A program made the translations under genes and the position numbers. Under the pieces are notes generated by a model, which saw nothing but the letters and a program-made list of their open reading frames with translations, did not search any database and was not told the DNA's origin. Of a DNA stretch of 64,000 nucleotides, positions 53,969 to 63,642 are shown piece after piece (the first letter of the stretch is position 1; every line of letters starts with the position of its first letter). The stretch is from Chloroflexota bacterium (GTDB taxonomy: Bacteria; Chloroflexota; Anaerolineae; CG2-30-64-16), in NCBI GenBank assembly GCA_026389845.1, contig JAPLHB010000166.1, positions 1-64,000 of the forward strand, read 5' to 3'.

Positions 53969-54041
53969 GCCCCCATAGCTCAGCGGATAGAGCGCCTGAC
54001 TTCGGATCAGAAGGCCGCAGGTTCGAATCCTGCTGGGGGTA
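53969..54041 (+). tRNA. tRNA-Arg (anticodon TCG)
   Basis: The cloverleaf folds with acceptor GCCCCCA and TGGGGGT (one G-T pair), D-arm GCTC...GAGC, anticodon loop CTTCGGA (TCG at positions 34-36), and T-arm GCAGG-TTCGAAT-CCTGC. The discriminator is A; CCA is not encoded. A bidirectional terminator follows ten bases later. Confidence 0.93.
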
Positions 54042-54050
54042 TTGGAACGC

Positions 54051-54088
54051 ACAACCCCGGTTTCTTGTAGAAACCGGGGTTGTCTTTT
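54051..54088. terminator. Bidirectional terminator between tRNA-Arg and ppk1
   Basis: ACAACCCCGGTTTC (54051-54064) and its reverse complement (54070-54083) form a 14-bp perfect stem with a five-base loop, followed by CTTTT. It ends the tRNA transcript and could also serve ppk1 from the other side. Confidence 0.8.
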
Positions 54089-54089
54089 G

Positions 54090-56228
54090 CTACTTGAACG
54101 GCGCGCCCAGCCCGCCGAGGGTCGGATGCGCGAGCTGCCAAGCCTGGCTGTCAATGACCGGCTCGCCCGCGCCAGGCTGACGCCGCAGATAGAAGCCGTC
54201 GGGCTGCAGCTCGTGTGCGCGCACGTTGTTGCTCAATTCTACTTCCAGGATCGTCCGGCGGATGTAGCCGCGAATCCGGGCATCCTTGACCGGGAAAAGG
54301 ACCTCGACCCGGCGATCCAGGTTGCGCGGCATCAAATCCGCACTGCCCATGTAGACCTCCACAGCGCCGCCGTTCTCGAAGTAGTAGATGCGGCTGTGCT
54401 CCAGGAAACGACCCACGATGCTGATCACGCGGATGGTGTCGCTGATGCCCGGCAGCCCCGGCCGCAGACAGCAGATGCCGCGCACGATCAGATCCACCGG
54501 CACCCCCGCCTGCGAGGCCCGATAGAGGGCGCGCATCAGCCGCTCGTCCACCAGCGAGTTCATCTTGAAGATCAACCCCGCGGGCCGGCCCGCGCGCCGA
54601 TGCCCGATCTCGCGCTCGATCAGGTCGAGCAGTCGTTCCCGCATGGCCGTGGGCGCGACGAGCAGACTGCGATAGTAAGTCTGAGTGGAGTAGCCCGTCA
54701 GCGTGTTGAAGAGTTCGGTGGCGTCGGCGCCCAACTCGGCGTCGCAGGTGAACAGCCCCAGGTCGGTGTAGATGCCGGCCGTGACCGCGTTGTAGTTGCC
54801 AGTGGACAGATGGAGGTAACGGCGCAGACCGCCCGGCTCGCGGCGCACCACCAGGGTGATCTTGCTGTGTGTTTTGAGGCCCAGCAGCCCATAGACCACG
54901 TGTACCCCCTCGGCTTCCAGCGCGCGCGCCCAGCCGATGTTGCTCTCTTCGTCGAAGCGCGCCTTCAACTCCACCAGCACCGCCACCTGCTTACTGTTGC
55001 GCTGCGCTTCCAAAAGCGCGCGCACCACGGGCGCGTTCTGCCCCACCCGATAGAGGGTCTGCTTGATCGCCAGCACGTCGGGGTCAATCGCGGCCGCGTG
55101 GACGAAGTCCAACACCGGCTGGAACGAATCGTAAGGGTGGTGCAGCAGGATGTCGCCGCGCCGGATGGCTGCGAAGATGTCAGCAGCCGCGCTGAGATCC
55201 CTTAACTGCGGCGGCGCCGCGGGGATGAGCGGTGGGTCTTTCAGATTGGGACGGTCGAGCCGGTTCAGCGCCCACAAACTCGCCATCGCCAGCGGCGGCG
55301 ACAACGGATAGATGTCGCCCGGCGCCACCTCCAGATTCTCCGTCAGGATCTTGACCATCGCCTCGGGCATCGCCTCGTCCACGGCCAGGCGCACCACCGG
55401 GCCGAACCGTCGTTGGCGCAGACTTTGTTCGATGGTCTCCAGCAGGTCAGGCGCCTCATCCTCCTGGATTTCCATGTCCGCGTCGCGGATGACGTGGAAC
55501 GTGTAAGCCTCGACGATCTCGAAGCCGGGGAAGAGGACGCCCAGGTTGGCCGCGATGACCTCCTCCAGCCAGACGAAGCGGGCGCCATCGTGGATCGGCA
55601 CAAGCCGCGGCAGGGAGGGCGGCACCTTGACGCGGCCAAAACGCGTCTCGCCTTCCTTATTGCGCACGGTCACACCCAGGTTCAGGCTGAGGTTGGATAT
55701 GTGCGGGAAGGGCCGGCCGGGGTCGAAGGCCAGCGGCGTGAGCACGGGCAGGATTTCGGCCTGGAAATAGTCACGCAGCCGGTCGCACTCCTCCGGGGCA
55801 AGCTGATCATAGCACAACAGGTGAATACCGGCCGCTTCCAGGGCCGGCATGATCTCATCGTAGAAGATGCGGCGTTGATCGCGCAACAGCGGCAACACGC
55901 GCGCCCGGAGTTCATCCAACTGCTGCGTGGGTGTCATCCCGTCGGCGGGTACAGCCGAAACTCCCGCGGCGATCTGATCCTTTAGCCCCGAAACGCGGAT
56001 CATGAAGAACTCGTCCAGATTGGCGCTGAAGATCGCCAGAAACTTGACGCGCTCCAACAGCGGATGGCGCAAGTCCCGCGCCTCGTTCAGTACGCGGCGA
56101 TTGAACTCCAGCCAGCTCAACTCGCGGTTGAAATAGAGGGATGGGTCTTTGAGATTCACTTCGGGCGTTTCGGCGGCCATCGCCATCGCCTGATCCGGTA
56201 TCGTGTCCACGCGCCGCCTCCTGCGCAT
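54090..56228 (-). CDS. ppk1: Polyphosphate kinase 1
   Basis: A 712-residue PPK1, which makes polyphosphate from ATP. The N-terminal region has YFNRELSWLEFNRRVLNEA and FLAIFSANLDEFFMIRVSGL. The catalytic part has LKTHSKITLVV and RYLHLSTGNYN (first active His) and IVGRFLEHSRIYYFENGG (second His). The start I use is the ATG at 56228; internal ATGs at 56186 and 56180 are also possible. The longer frame to 56411 only runs through heptamer repeats and is not coding. Confidence 0.93.
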   Translation of the reverse strand: MRRRRRVDTIPDQAMAMAAETPEVNLKDPSLYFNRELSWLEFNRRVLNEARDLRHPLLERVKFLAIFSANLDEFFMIRVSGLKDQIAAGVSAVPADGMTPTQQLDELRARVLPLLRDQRRIFYDEIMPALEAAGIHLLCYDQLAPEECDRLRDYFQAEILPVLTPLAFDPGRPFPHISNLSLNLGVTVRNKEGETRFGRVKVPPSLPRLVPIHDGARFVWLEEVIAANLGVLFPGFEIVEAYTFHVIRDADMEIQEDEAPDLLETIEQSLRQRRFGPVVRLAVDEAMPEAMVKILTENLEVAPGDIYPLSPPLAMASLWALNRLDRPNLKDPPLIPAAPPQLRDLSAAADIFAAIRRGDILLHHPYDSFQPVLDFVHAAAIDPDVLAIKQTLYRVGQNAPVVRALLEAQRNSKQVAVLVELKARFDEESNIGWARALEAEGVHVVYGLLGLKTHSKITLVVRREPGGLRRYLHLSTGNYNAVTAGIYTDLGLFTCDAELGADATELFNTLTGYSTQTYYRSLLVAPTAMRERLLDLIEREIGHRRAGRPAGLIFKMNSLVDERLMRALYRASQAGVPVDLIVRGICCLRPGLPGISDTIRVISIVGRFLEHSRIYYFENGGAVEVYMGSADLMPRNLDRRVEVLFPVKDARIRGYIRRTILEVELSNNVRAHELQPDGFYLRRQPGAGEPVIDSQAWQLAHPTLGGLGAPFK

Positions 56229-56309
56229 CGTCGTCAGCGCCAACGGATGTGAAGGCGATTGTACCCCAAAGAGGCCGGGGTTGCAAGCGGCTGGAAGCTG
56301 GAAGCTGAG

Positions 56310-56336
56310 TATTGGGTATTGGGTATTGGGTATTGG
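56310..56336 (+). repeat. Heptamer tandem repeat (TATTGGG)
   Basis: Three copies of TATTGGG and a fourth variant, TATTGGC, follow two copies of GCTGGAA (56290-56303). They lie in the divergent spacer of ppk1 and the gene at 56425. Confidence 0.8.
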
Positions 56337-56366
56337 CTTGACCCCAAGTGAGTTGGCGGGTACAAT

Positions 56367-56415
56367 CAATCTGCAATCTGCAATCTGCAATCCGCAATCC
56401 GCAATCTGCAATCGG
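56367..56415 (+). repeat. Heptamer tandem repeat (CAATCTG/CAATCCG), seven copies
   Basis: Seven consecutive 7-bp units, CAATCTG or CAATCCG with a last CAATCGG, end one base before the GGAGG ribosome-binding site of the downstream gene. The CAATCCG form also appears within the gene at 61292. Confidence 0.85.
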
Positions 56416-56424
56416 GAGGCTTCC

Positions 56425-56958
56425 GTGGCGCTTTATGAATTCGAGGGCAAGCGGCCGGTCATCGGTGCAGGCAGCTTCGTGCCGGAGACGGCGGACGTGA
56501 TCGGCGACGTGGTGCTCGGCCGCGATTGTTTCATCGGGGTCGGCGCGCGCATCCGGGGCGACTACGGCCGCATCCGCATCGGCGACCGCACGTCGGTGCA
56601 GGAGAACGCGGTCATCCACGCCCGCGAGGGCGGCCTGACGACCATCGGCGCCAACGTGCAGCTCGGCCATGGGTGCATCTTGCACAACTGCACCGTGAAA
56701 GACAACGCCGTGGTCGGCGTCGGCGCGATTCTGAGCGACTATTCCGTCATCGGTGAGTGGGCCATCATCGGCGAGGGCGCCGTGGTCCGCGGCGAAGTCC
56801 CCGACGGCAAGATCGCGGTCGGCGTGCCGGCGAAGGTGATCGGGGATGTGACGGAGAAGCAGCGTGAGGAGTGGGGGTACTACAAGGAGAAGTACGCGGA
56901 GCTGGCGCGAGAGAGATATCCGAAGGGACTGCGACGGATTGATGGAGGTGCGCCATGA
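56425..56958 (+). CDS. Gamma-carbonic-anhydrase-like hexapeptide-repeat protein
   Basis: A 177-residue left-handed beta-helix protein with hexapeptide repeats (VIGDVVLGRDCFIGVGARIRGD...). The metal-ligand His residues of gamma-class enzymes are seen at 65 (NAVIHA), 82 and 87 (LGHGCILHNC). These trimers bind zinc or iron; some are carbonic anhydrases, others acyl-transferase relatives of unknown role. GTG at 56425 follows GGGAGG. It overlaps the next gene by four bases, so they are probably co-translated. Confidence 0.88.
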   Translation: MALYEFEGKRPVIGAGSFVPETADVIGDVVLGRDCFIGVGARIRGDYGRIRIGDRTSVQENAVIHAREGGLTTIGANVQLGHGCILHNCTVKDNAVVGVGAILSDYSVIGEWAIIGEGAVVRGEVPDGKIAVGVPAKVIGDVTEKQREEWGYYKEKYAELARERYPKGLRRIDGGAP

Positions 56959-58673
56959 TCCGTACCGTCCCCGCCACCACCGGCGAAGGCATCGAGCTGT
57001 ACATTCGCACTTACTACTCCCTGCTGCGCAGCTCCGGCGACATCCGCATTCGCTCGCTGGAAGAGACGCACGAGGGGATGTTCTCCAGCCTGCACCTGGG
57101 GGCGGAGTCGGCCGATTTCGATGCGTCGGCATTCCTCTACGCCGCGCTGCGCCTGCCCGACTGCTTGGAGCACGTAAAACGAGTGGTGCTGGGCCAGTCG
57201 GACGAGGTGTTCCTCCATGGCGGGCTGCGCGACATTACCACCTGGCAGCGGGTAGACGCACCCGCGCGGCGGCGGCGCATGTTATTCGACGGGGTGGACA
57301 CGGTCGCGGCCTTCATCTCCAGCGTCACCGACATTGACGACCTGATCCCCTCGCTGACTGCGTACCAGATCGAGTGGAACAAGCTGCACCAAAGGCTGGT
57401 CAACAGCCAATTTGGACACGACCTGGCCGCGGGGCAGGCGCGGGCGAGTGAGACGCCGGAGAAACTGCGGGAGGTACTAGGTATTAGTGAGGAGGACTTG
57501 GGGAGACTCTTCCGCCTGTGGGGGATACGCTTTGACGAGAGGCTACGGGCGATCGCCGCTGCGCCGCTGGACATCCGCATCGTCTCGCTGGCGAAGGGAT
57601 TCAACGACTACCGCAAGGCGGTGGAAAACTGGTGGGATGATCTGCTGCGGGCCGCCGACGCGCTCTACCTGGAATTCCGGCCGGTCTACTTCGTCTCCAG
57701 CAACCCACACAGTCTGCCCAACCTGCTCTCGGGCCATGCGCCGGCGCAACGGGAGGAGTTGGCTGACTTTGTGCTGCACGAGAACCCCGAAGGTCTGGCC
57801 GAAGAATGGCAACGGCTGGCCGCCGACGGCGATCCGGCGAAACAGGCCAACTTCCTCTACTACATCCAGCGCCTCTATCTCAAAGGCGACGAGACCCGCC
57901 AACGCGCCGTCGCGCAAGCCGAGATCGCCGCGGGCGTCCATCGCTTCGACGAGCCGCACTCGCTCGACATCTCCGCACAGATCGTTGACCTGCAAGCGAT
58001 TGACCCGGCCCGCATTGACCCCCGCCTCGCCATGCCGGGCCTGGAGGCGCTGCGTGACAGCCGCGCGCTCATTCTGAACGTGGACTATCCCCTGGGTTTC
58101 GCGGCCTACCACCTGCTGGCGCAGATCGCATCCAGCGCGACCGATTTCCTGGGCGCGTACGTCATGGGCAAGGCGGCCACGCTCAACGGCCGCGTGGGCG
58201 ACGTGGCAATCCCCAACGTAGTCTACGACGAGCACTCGCGCAACACCTTCCTCTTTAAGAACTGCTTCCTGGCCCAGCACGTCGCGCCCTACCTGCTCTA
58301 CGGCACGGTCTTTGACAACCAGAAGGCCGTGACCGTGCGCGGCACCTTCCTGCAGAATCGCGAATTCATGAGCATCTTCTACCGCGAGGGCTACACCGAT
58401 TTGGAGATGGAAGCGGGGCCGTATCTGAGCGCAATCTACGAGGACATCTATCCGCAGCGTTACCCGGTCAACGAGATCGTCAACCTCTTCATCAACGCAC
58501 CCTACGACATCGGCCTGCTGCACTACGCCTCTGACACGCCCTACAGCCGGCGGCAGAGCCTCCTGAGCAAAAGCCTGAGCTATTTCGGCGTGGACGCGAC
58601 CTATGCGTGCAGCGTGGCGATCCTGCGCCGGGTGTTTGAGGTAGAGGTGGCGCGGCTGCGGCAGGGGAGTTGA
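56955..58673 (+). CDS. Conserved hypothetical protein (DUF6909-like)
   Basis: A 572-residue soluble protein, highly helical in the first 400 residues. The last 200 have strand-rich pieces (ALILNVDYPLGFAAYHLLAQI, YVMGKAATLNGRVGDVAIPNVVYDEHSRNTFLFKN) that recall phosphorylase-type nucleotide folds. I think it belongs to a family named DUF6909, but I am not sure of the name. The ATG overlaps the stop of the preceding gene. No catalytic residue can be assigned. Confidence 0.65.
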   Translation: MIRTVPATTGEGIELYIRTYYSLLRSSGDIRIRSLEETHEGMFSSLHLGAESADFDASAFLYAALRLPDCLEHVKRVVLGQSDEVFLHGGLRDITTWQRVDAPARRRRMLFDGVDTVAAFISSVTDIDDLIPSLTAYQIEWNKLHQRLVNSQFGHDLAAGQARASETPEKLREVLGISEEDLGRLFRLWGIRFDERLRAIAAAPLDIRIVSLAKGFNDYRKAVENWWDDLLRAADALYLEFRPVYFVSSNPHSLPNLLSGHAPAQREELADFVLHENPEGLAEEWQRLAADGDPAKQANFLYYIQRLYLKGDETRQRAVAQAEIAAGVHRFDEPHSLDISAQIVDLQAIDPARIDPRLAMPGLEALRDSRALILNVDYPLGFAAYHLLAQIASSATDFLGAYVMGKAATLNGRVGDVAIPNVVYDEHSRNTFLFKNCFLAQHVAPYLLYGTVFDNQKAVTVRGTFLQNREFMSIFYREGYTDLEMEAGPYLSAIYEDIYPQRYPVNEIVNLFINAPYDIGLLHYASDTPYSRRQSLLSKSLSYFGVDATYACSVAILRRVFEVEVARLRQGS

Positions 58674-58719
58674 TGGGTAAGGGAGCAGGGGGGCGGGGGA
58701 GAAAGGGGAAACCGGCAAG

Positions 58720-59156
58720 ATGGAGCGCAAGCCGATCGTGAGCCATCGGGAGTTGGAGGTATACAAGCTGGCATTCGACGCAGCGATGCGGATCTTCGAG
58801 GTGACGAAGCATTTCCCCAAAGAAGAGACCTATTCGCTGATCGACCAGGTGCGACGAGCGTCGCGGTCGGTATGCGCCAATCTGACCGAAGGGTGGCGCA
58901 AGCGACGCTACGAAGGGGCGTTCATCGCCAAGCTGAATGACGCGGAAGGCGAGGCTGCGGAGACCCAGACCTGGATCGAGTTTTCCGTCGCCAGCAATAC
59001 CTGGACGCGGAAACCGGTCGCGAACTTTATCGAACCTACGACAACATCCTTGGCAAGCTGGTAAATATGATCAACGACCCCTCGCCCTGGTTGTTGCCCG
59101 GCAAGGAGAAAGCGGGGGCGGTGGCACAGCCGAAGCCGCGCCGAGCGCGAGAGTGA
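58720..59156 (+). pseudogene. Frameshifted four-helix bundle protein (23S rRNA intervening-sequence family)
   Basis: The frame from 58720 reads HRELEVYKLAFDAAMRIFEVTKHFP, RRASRSVCANLTEG and ETQTWIEF, typical of the four-helix bundle/IVP family. After about 58990 the family sequence continues in another frame (RQQYLDAETGRELYRTYDNI, then LGKLVNMINDPSPW) to a TGA at 59154. One base is missing near 58985-58995. The gene is therefore disrupted, unless it is a sequencing error. Confidence 0.7.
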
Positions 59157-59157
59157 G

Positions 59158-59243
59158 CGGGGAGGGAGACAGGGGAGCAGTAGAGCTGTCCCCTTTGCTC
59201 CCTTTCACCCCTGCTCCCTTTCACCCCGCTCCCCTGCCCCCTT
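59158..59243. repeat. Purine/pyrimidine-skewed low-complexity repeat
   Basis: A series of units like CCCTTTCACCCCTGCTC follows a GGGGAGGGAGAC tract on the same strand. Similar tracts occur at 58680-58712 and inside the gene at 62019-62078. It separates the frameshifted gene from the end of the methyltransferase gene. Confidence 0.55.
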
Positions 59244-60131
59244 TCACCCCTGCTCCAGCGCCTGCCTCATCGCCGCAATATGCTCAGGCGTTGAACCGCA
59301 GCACGCGCCGATATAGCTGACGCCCAACTCTTTCATCCGCAGGGCATACGCCGCCATCACCTCGGGCGTGCCGTCGTAGCGGATCTTCTTGTCCACGTAT
59401 TTCGGCAGGCCGGCGTTGGACTGGGCCATGAGATACACGTCCGCGGGCTTGATCGCGGCCATCTGAGCCAGCGTGGCTTCGGTCTCGGCCGGGCCGTTGC
59501 CGCAGTTGGCGCCCATCACGCGGATGCCCCAGTCGTAGAGCGCCTGCACCGCCTGCGCCGGCTTGACCCCCATCATGGTGCGCCCGCGGGTGTCGAAGGT
59601 CATGGTAACCGCGATCGGCAGATCACTGGCGGCGCGAATCCCCTCGATAGCCGCTTGCACCTCATCCAACGCGCTCATCGTCTCGATCAGGAAGAAGTCC
59701 ACGCCGCCTTCAGCCAGGGCTGCGGCCTGTTCCGTGAAGGCATCGCGCGCCTCCTCGGCCGTCACCGTGCCGAGCGGGAAGAGGATTTCGCCTGTAGGCC
59801 CGATGTCGCCGGCCACCAGGACCTCGTGATCGGCAGCGGCGGCGACCTTGCGGGCCAGCCTGGCCGCGGCCAGGTTGAACTCAGCCACGTGGTCTTGGAG
59901 ATTCTCCCGACCCAGCCGATAGCGCGTGCCGCCGAACGAATTGGTCGTGATGATCTGCGCGCCGGCGGCTACGTAGCCCTGGTAAATTTCCATAATGACA
60001 TCGGGCCTGGCGACGTTCCATTCCTCCGGCGCGCCGCCCGTCGTCAACCCGACCTGTTGCAACATCGTCCCCATCGCCCCGTCGCCGAGGATGAAGGGGT
60101 GCGCGCTAAGAAATTGAATTAACTTGTTCAT
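59244..60131 (-). CDS. Homocysteine S-methyltransferase domain protein (MetH-type N-terminal domain)
   Basis: A 295-residue barrel enzyme resembling the homocysteine-binding domain of methionine synthase and betaine-homocysteine methyltransferase. The zinc triad is Cys210 (GANCGNG) and Cys277/Cys278 (GACCGSTPEH). GGAGG stands four to five bases before the ATG at 60131. The gene downstream in the promoter direction is a corrinoid protein, so it likely transfers a methyl group from the methyl-corrinoid protein to homocysteine, or acts as a related acceptor enzyme. The frame extension to 60314 crosses repeats. Confidence 0.88.
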   Translation of the reverse strand: MNKLIQFLSAHPFILGDGAMGTMLQQVGLTTGGAPEEWNVARPDVIMEIYQGYVAAGAQIITTNSFGGTRYRLGRENLQDHVAEFNLAAARLARKVAAAADHEVLVAGDIGPTGEILFPLGTVTAEEARDAFTEQAAALAEGGVDFFLIETMSALDEVQAAIEGIRAASDLPIAVTMTFDTRGRTMMGVKPAQAVQALYDWGIRVMGANCGNGPAETEATLAQMAAIKPADVYLMAQSNAGLPKYVDKKIRYDGTPEVMAAYALRMKELGVSYIGACCGSTPEHIAAMRQALEQG

Positions 60132-60149
60132 TCTGCCTCCTTGCCGCCG

Positions 60150-60184
60150 TACTGCGTACTGCGTGCTGCGTACTGCGTACTGCG
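60150..60184. repeat. Heptamer tandem repeat (TACTGCG)
   Basis: Five copies of TACTGCG (one TGCTGCG) lie upstream of the methyltransferase gene start. They are part of a repeat-rich spacer shared with the array at 60213-60240. Confidence 0.8.
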
Positions 60185-60225
60185 TGAGAACCGCGGAACT
60201 CACGGGATAGATCACGTAGCACGTA

Positions 60226-60908
<683 letters not shown>

Positions 60909-60912
<4 letters not shown>

Positions 60913-61194
60913 TCTCCTTGTAGCATCTCCCGCACAACCTCTTCAACAAGGAAGGGCAGATTTGGGCGCGTAAAACTCAGATTCGGGGCAGAAATACGGT
61001 GATGCTTGATGTCAGGTGGCACATGCTTGTGATGCGGAAACGCGACTCTCCGAAGGGTCTTCATCACGAAGCTGACCGGCCTTGTAAAGCTCAAAAAACT
61101 GTGACCGCAGGCCATAGCGAGCTTCATAATGCCAGAGTTCTTCATCCATCGCGTGGATGTCCTGGATCACATCAGCCAAAGTTATTGTAGACAT
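60909..61194 (-). pseudogene. Collapsed TumE-type toxin-antitoxin locus
   Basis: On the minus strand from 61194 the frame reads LADVIQDIHAMDEELWHYEARYGLRSQFFELYKAGQLRDED, typical of the small antitoxin partner of TumE (DUF6516) toxins. Near 61050 the coding signal jumps to another frame with AFPHHKHVPPDIKHH, the toxin C-terminal signature. The middle of both genes is missing. A deletion has fused antitoxin start and toxin end. My family naming rests on memory of these signatures. Confidence 0.5.
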
Positions 61195-61291
61195 CTAACT
61201 CACCTCATCCTCATTATAACACCGCCCGGCCGCAGGTCAATTCGACTGTGCCGAAACGCGGCCGACCACACCCCCAGCGCCGCCAGGTCAG

Positions 61292-63523
61292 CTATCCCGC
61301 CCTTCTGCGCCGCCGCTCGCGCGCGCTGACCGTGTCGCTCACCCCGCGCGCCCGGCGCCGACCGGCGGCCGCGGCCAGTTCATCGGCCAGGTGCGGAAAC
61401 GCGTCTACCGCGTGGGGCAGCGGCAGCGCCTCCACGAACGCATCCTGGAAGCGCGGCTCCAGCGCGATGCCGATGTAGTTGACCCACCGGGCCAGGCGTC
61501 GCGCCTCTTCCCGTTGGTTTTTGTTGAGCAGACAAATGCGCGCGCCGTCGCCGGCCGAGTTGCCTACCGTGGCAATCTTCGTCCGGTCGCAGTCGGGGAT
61601 CATGCCGATGACCATCGCATGGAACGGGTCAATGTATGAGCCGAACGCGCCCGCCAGCAGCACGCGATCCACGTGATCCACGCCCGCACGCTCCATCAGC
61701 AGCCGCGCGCCGGAGTAGAGCGCGGCCTTGCCCAGTTGAATGGCGCGCACGTCGTCCGAGGTGATGACAATCGGCCCGCCGGTGCTGGTCTCATGCGGCC
61801 AGGCGAGCACGAACTCCGCCTTGGCCCCCTGCCAGTTCAACCGCGGGGACTGCACCTCCGGCGCGAACCGGCCGTCGGGGGTCAGCACGCCCGCGGTGAA
61901 CAGCTCGGCCACAGCCTCGATGATGCCGGAGCCGCAGATGCCGGCCGCGAGAATTGCGGATTGCGGATTACGGATTGCGGATTGCGTTTTGCGTGCTGCG
62001 TGCTGCGTGCTGCGTGCTCCCCTGCCCCTCCGCTCCCCCGCTCCTCCGCCCCATCGCCCCTCCGCCCCATCGCCCCCATCGTTACCTTGCTGATTTGCCG
62101 ATTCGCTGATTCGCTGATTCGCCCACTCGTCGCTCCACTCCTCCCGCCCGATCACCTTGATCCGCACATCCAGCGTCTCCGCGTCCACCCGCACGCGCTC
62201 GATCGCGCCCGGCGCGGCTCGCATCCCGTGGCGGATTTGCGCGCCCTCGAAAGCCGGCCCGGTAGGACTGGATGCCGAGAAAAGCCGCTCGCGGTTGCCC
62301 AGCAGGATCTCGCCGTTCGTCCCCACGTCCACGATGAGCCAGATTTCGGCGGCGGGCGCTTTGTCCGGCTGCTCGGCCACCATCACGCCCACGTTGTCCG
62401 CGCCGACGTGCCCCGCCTCCACCGGCAGGACGTGCGCCTGCGCGCCCGGTGCAAGCTGCAACCCCAATTCTCGCGCCTTTATGTCAACTGCATCGCTGAT
62501 CGCCGGGCCGAAGGGGGACTGCCCCAACTCGCGCGGCGGGATATTCAGCAGGATGTGGTGCATCACCGTGTTGCCGACCAACACGATGTCCGTGATCGCG
62601 TCGGCCGTGGTATCGGCTTCCACCGCGGCCTGGATCGCAAGCTCGTTAAGCGCCGCGATCAGTACGCCGTGCAGCGTCGCCAGGCCGTCGTCGCGGTTGT
62701 CGCAATAGCTCACCCGGCTCATCAAGTCTTCGCCGTAGGCCACCTGGGGATTCATCCGGCTGGCGGTGGCGAGCACCGCGCCCGTGCGCATGTCGCACAG
62801 GTGCATGGCGATGGTCGTCGTGCCGATGTCCACCGCCAGGCCGTAGATCTCCTCGTGGTAGCCCGGCTGGACGCGGATCACCTCGCGATCCTGCCAGACC
62901 GTGACCGTGGCCTTCCACTCCTCGGCCCGCAGGGTGGCCTGCAAACTATTCAACAGGATCGGGTCGAGATGCAGGTGTTCCAAACCGAAACGAGCCTGAA
63001 GCTCCGCGGCCAGACGATCCCAGTCGCCCAACTGGTGTTCCAGCGTGGGCGGCGCGATCTCGACGTAATAGAGCCGGACGGCCGGATCCACGACGATGGC
63101 GCGCTCGGTGGCGGCCTTGCGGATTACCTGCTTGCGCGCCTGGCTCTCCTCTGGCACCGCGATCATCAGATCGCCCTGGACTTCGCAGGCACAGGCCAGG
63201 CGACGCCCCGCCCGGTGCGGATGCTTGTCCCAATAACGCGCTTCGCGGCTATCGGCGGCGGTCAGATGGTCGGCCGCGGACTCGATGCCGTGCTTCGGGA
63301 AGAGGCCCTCTTCCACCTCGATCTGGCATTTGCCGCACGTCTGGCGGCCATTGCAGATCGCTTCGATCTCGACGCCCAGGCTGCGGGCGGCATCGAGCAG
63401 GTTGATCCCCGCCGATGCGGCGCCCTGACGTCCGGAGGGCTGGAAGACGACACGAAAAACGGGTTGGCTGGCTTGGATTGATGGACTGTGTTGGCTCATT
63501 GATCGGTTCGTTGCTGAGTGCAT
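61292..63523 (-). CDS. RACo-type corrinoid activation protein (ASKHA ATPase with ferredoxin domain)
   Basis: A 743-residue protein with an N-terminal [2Fe-2S] ferredoxin-type domain (Cys57, Cys63, Cys66, and Cys111/113 in LACACEV) and a C-terminal ASKHA-fold region. The ATPase motifs are LAVDIGTTTIAMHL, IVDVGTNGEIL and LLAGAFGSYIDP. It reductively activates inactive Co(II) corrinoid proteins using ATP. A stretch encoding SDEWANQRISES...QSAILAAGICGSG is a run of intergenic-type repeat DNA in frame (see separate entry). The start is uncertain; an internal ATG at 63499 is an alternative. It lies upstream of the corrinoid protein on the same strand. Confidence 0.9.
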   Translation of the reverse strand: MHSATNRSMSQHSPSIQASQPVFRVVFQPSGRQGAASAGINLLDAARSLGVEIEAICNGRQTCGKCQIEVEEGLFPKHGIESAADHLTAADSREARYWDKHPHRAGRRLACACEVQGDLMIAVPEESQARKQVIRKAATERAIVVDPAVRLYYVEIAPPTLEHQLGDWDRLAAELQARFGLEHLHLDPILLNSLQATLRAEEWKATVTVWQDREVIRVQPGYHEEIYGLAVDIGTTTIAMHLCDMRTGAVLATASRMNPQVAYGEDLMSRVSYCDNRDDGLATLHGVLIAALNELAIQAAVEADTTADAITDIVLVGNTVMHHILLNIPPRELGQSPFGPAISDAVDIKARELGLQLAPGAQAHVLPVEAGHVGADNVGVMVAEQPDKAPAAEIWLIVDVGTNGEILLGNRERLFSASSPTGPAFEGAQIRHGMRAAPGAIERVRVDAETLDVRIKVIGREEWSDEWANQRISESANQQGNDGGDGAEGRWGGGAGERRGRGARSTQHAARKTQSAIRNPQSAILAAGICGSGIIEAVAELFTAGVLTPDGRFAPEVQSPRLNWQGAKAEFVLAWPHETSTGGPIVITSDDVRAIQLGKAALYSGARLLMERAGVDHVDRVLLAGAFGSYIDPFHAMVIGMIPDCDRTKIATVGNSAGDGARICLLNKNQREEARRLARWVNYIGIALEPRFQDAFVEALPLPHAVDAFPHLADELAAAAGRRRARGVSDTVSARERRRRRAG
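61953..62122. repeat. Repeat DNA inserted in the RACo-type gene
   Basis: Within the coding frame lie five copies of ATTGCGG-type heptamers (61953-61987), several TGCTGCG units (about 61989-62015), a C-rich tract (62019-62078) and GATTCGCT units (62091-62122). Similar arrays elsewhere in the window are intergenic. About 170 bases preserve the frame and add roughly 55 residues. Confidence 0.8.
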
Positions 63524-63642
63524 GGGTTGCTCATGGTAAGCCGATTGTACGCTAAGAGGGGCGAGATGACAAACCGCGCGCTGATTGACTCAACACGGGT
63601 TCGGGGGTATACTTCGGGCATGCTGACTGGAGAAAACGCGTG

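Noticed and set aside
54042-55205. 387-codon open frame opposite ppk1
   Set aside because: It is antisense to a conserved gene and starts within the tRNA-Arg terminator.
56229-56411. N-terminal extension of ppk1
   Set aside because: The extra residues are translations of heptamer repeats, and family members start near YFNRELSWL.
56367-56415. CRISPR-like array
   Set aside because: The unit is seven bases with no spacers; no cas genes are present in the window.
57543-58820. 425-codon open frame opposite the hypothetical gene at 56955
   Set aside because: No family signal, and the plus-strand gene is coupled to its neighbour by an ATGA overlap.
61673-63481. 602-codon open frame opposite the RACo-type gene
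   Set aside because: The minus-strand gene has clear ferredoxin and ASKHA motifs; the plus-strand frame is Arg/His-rich without motifs.
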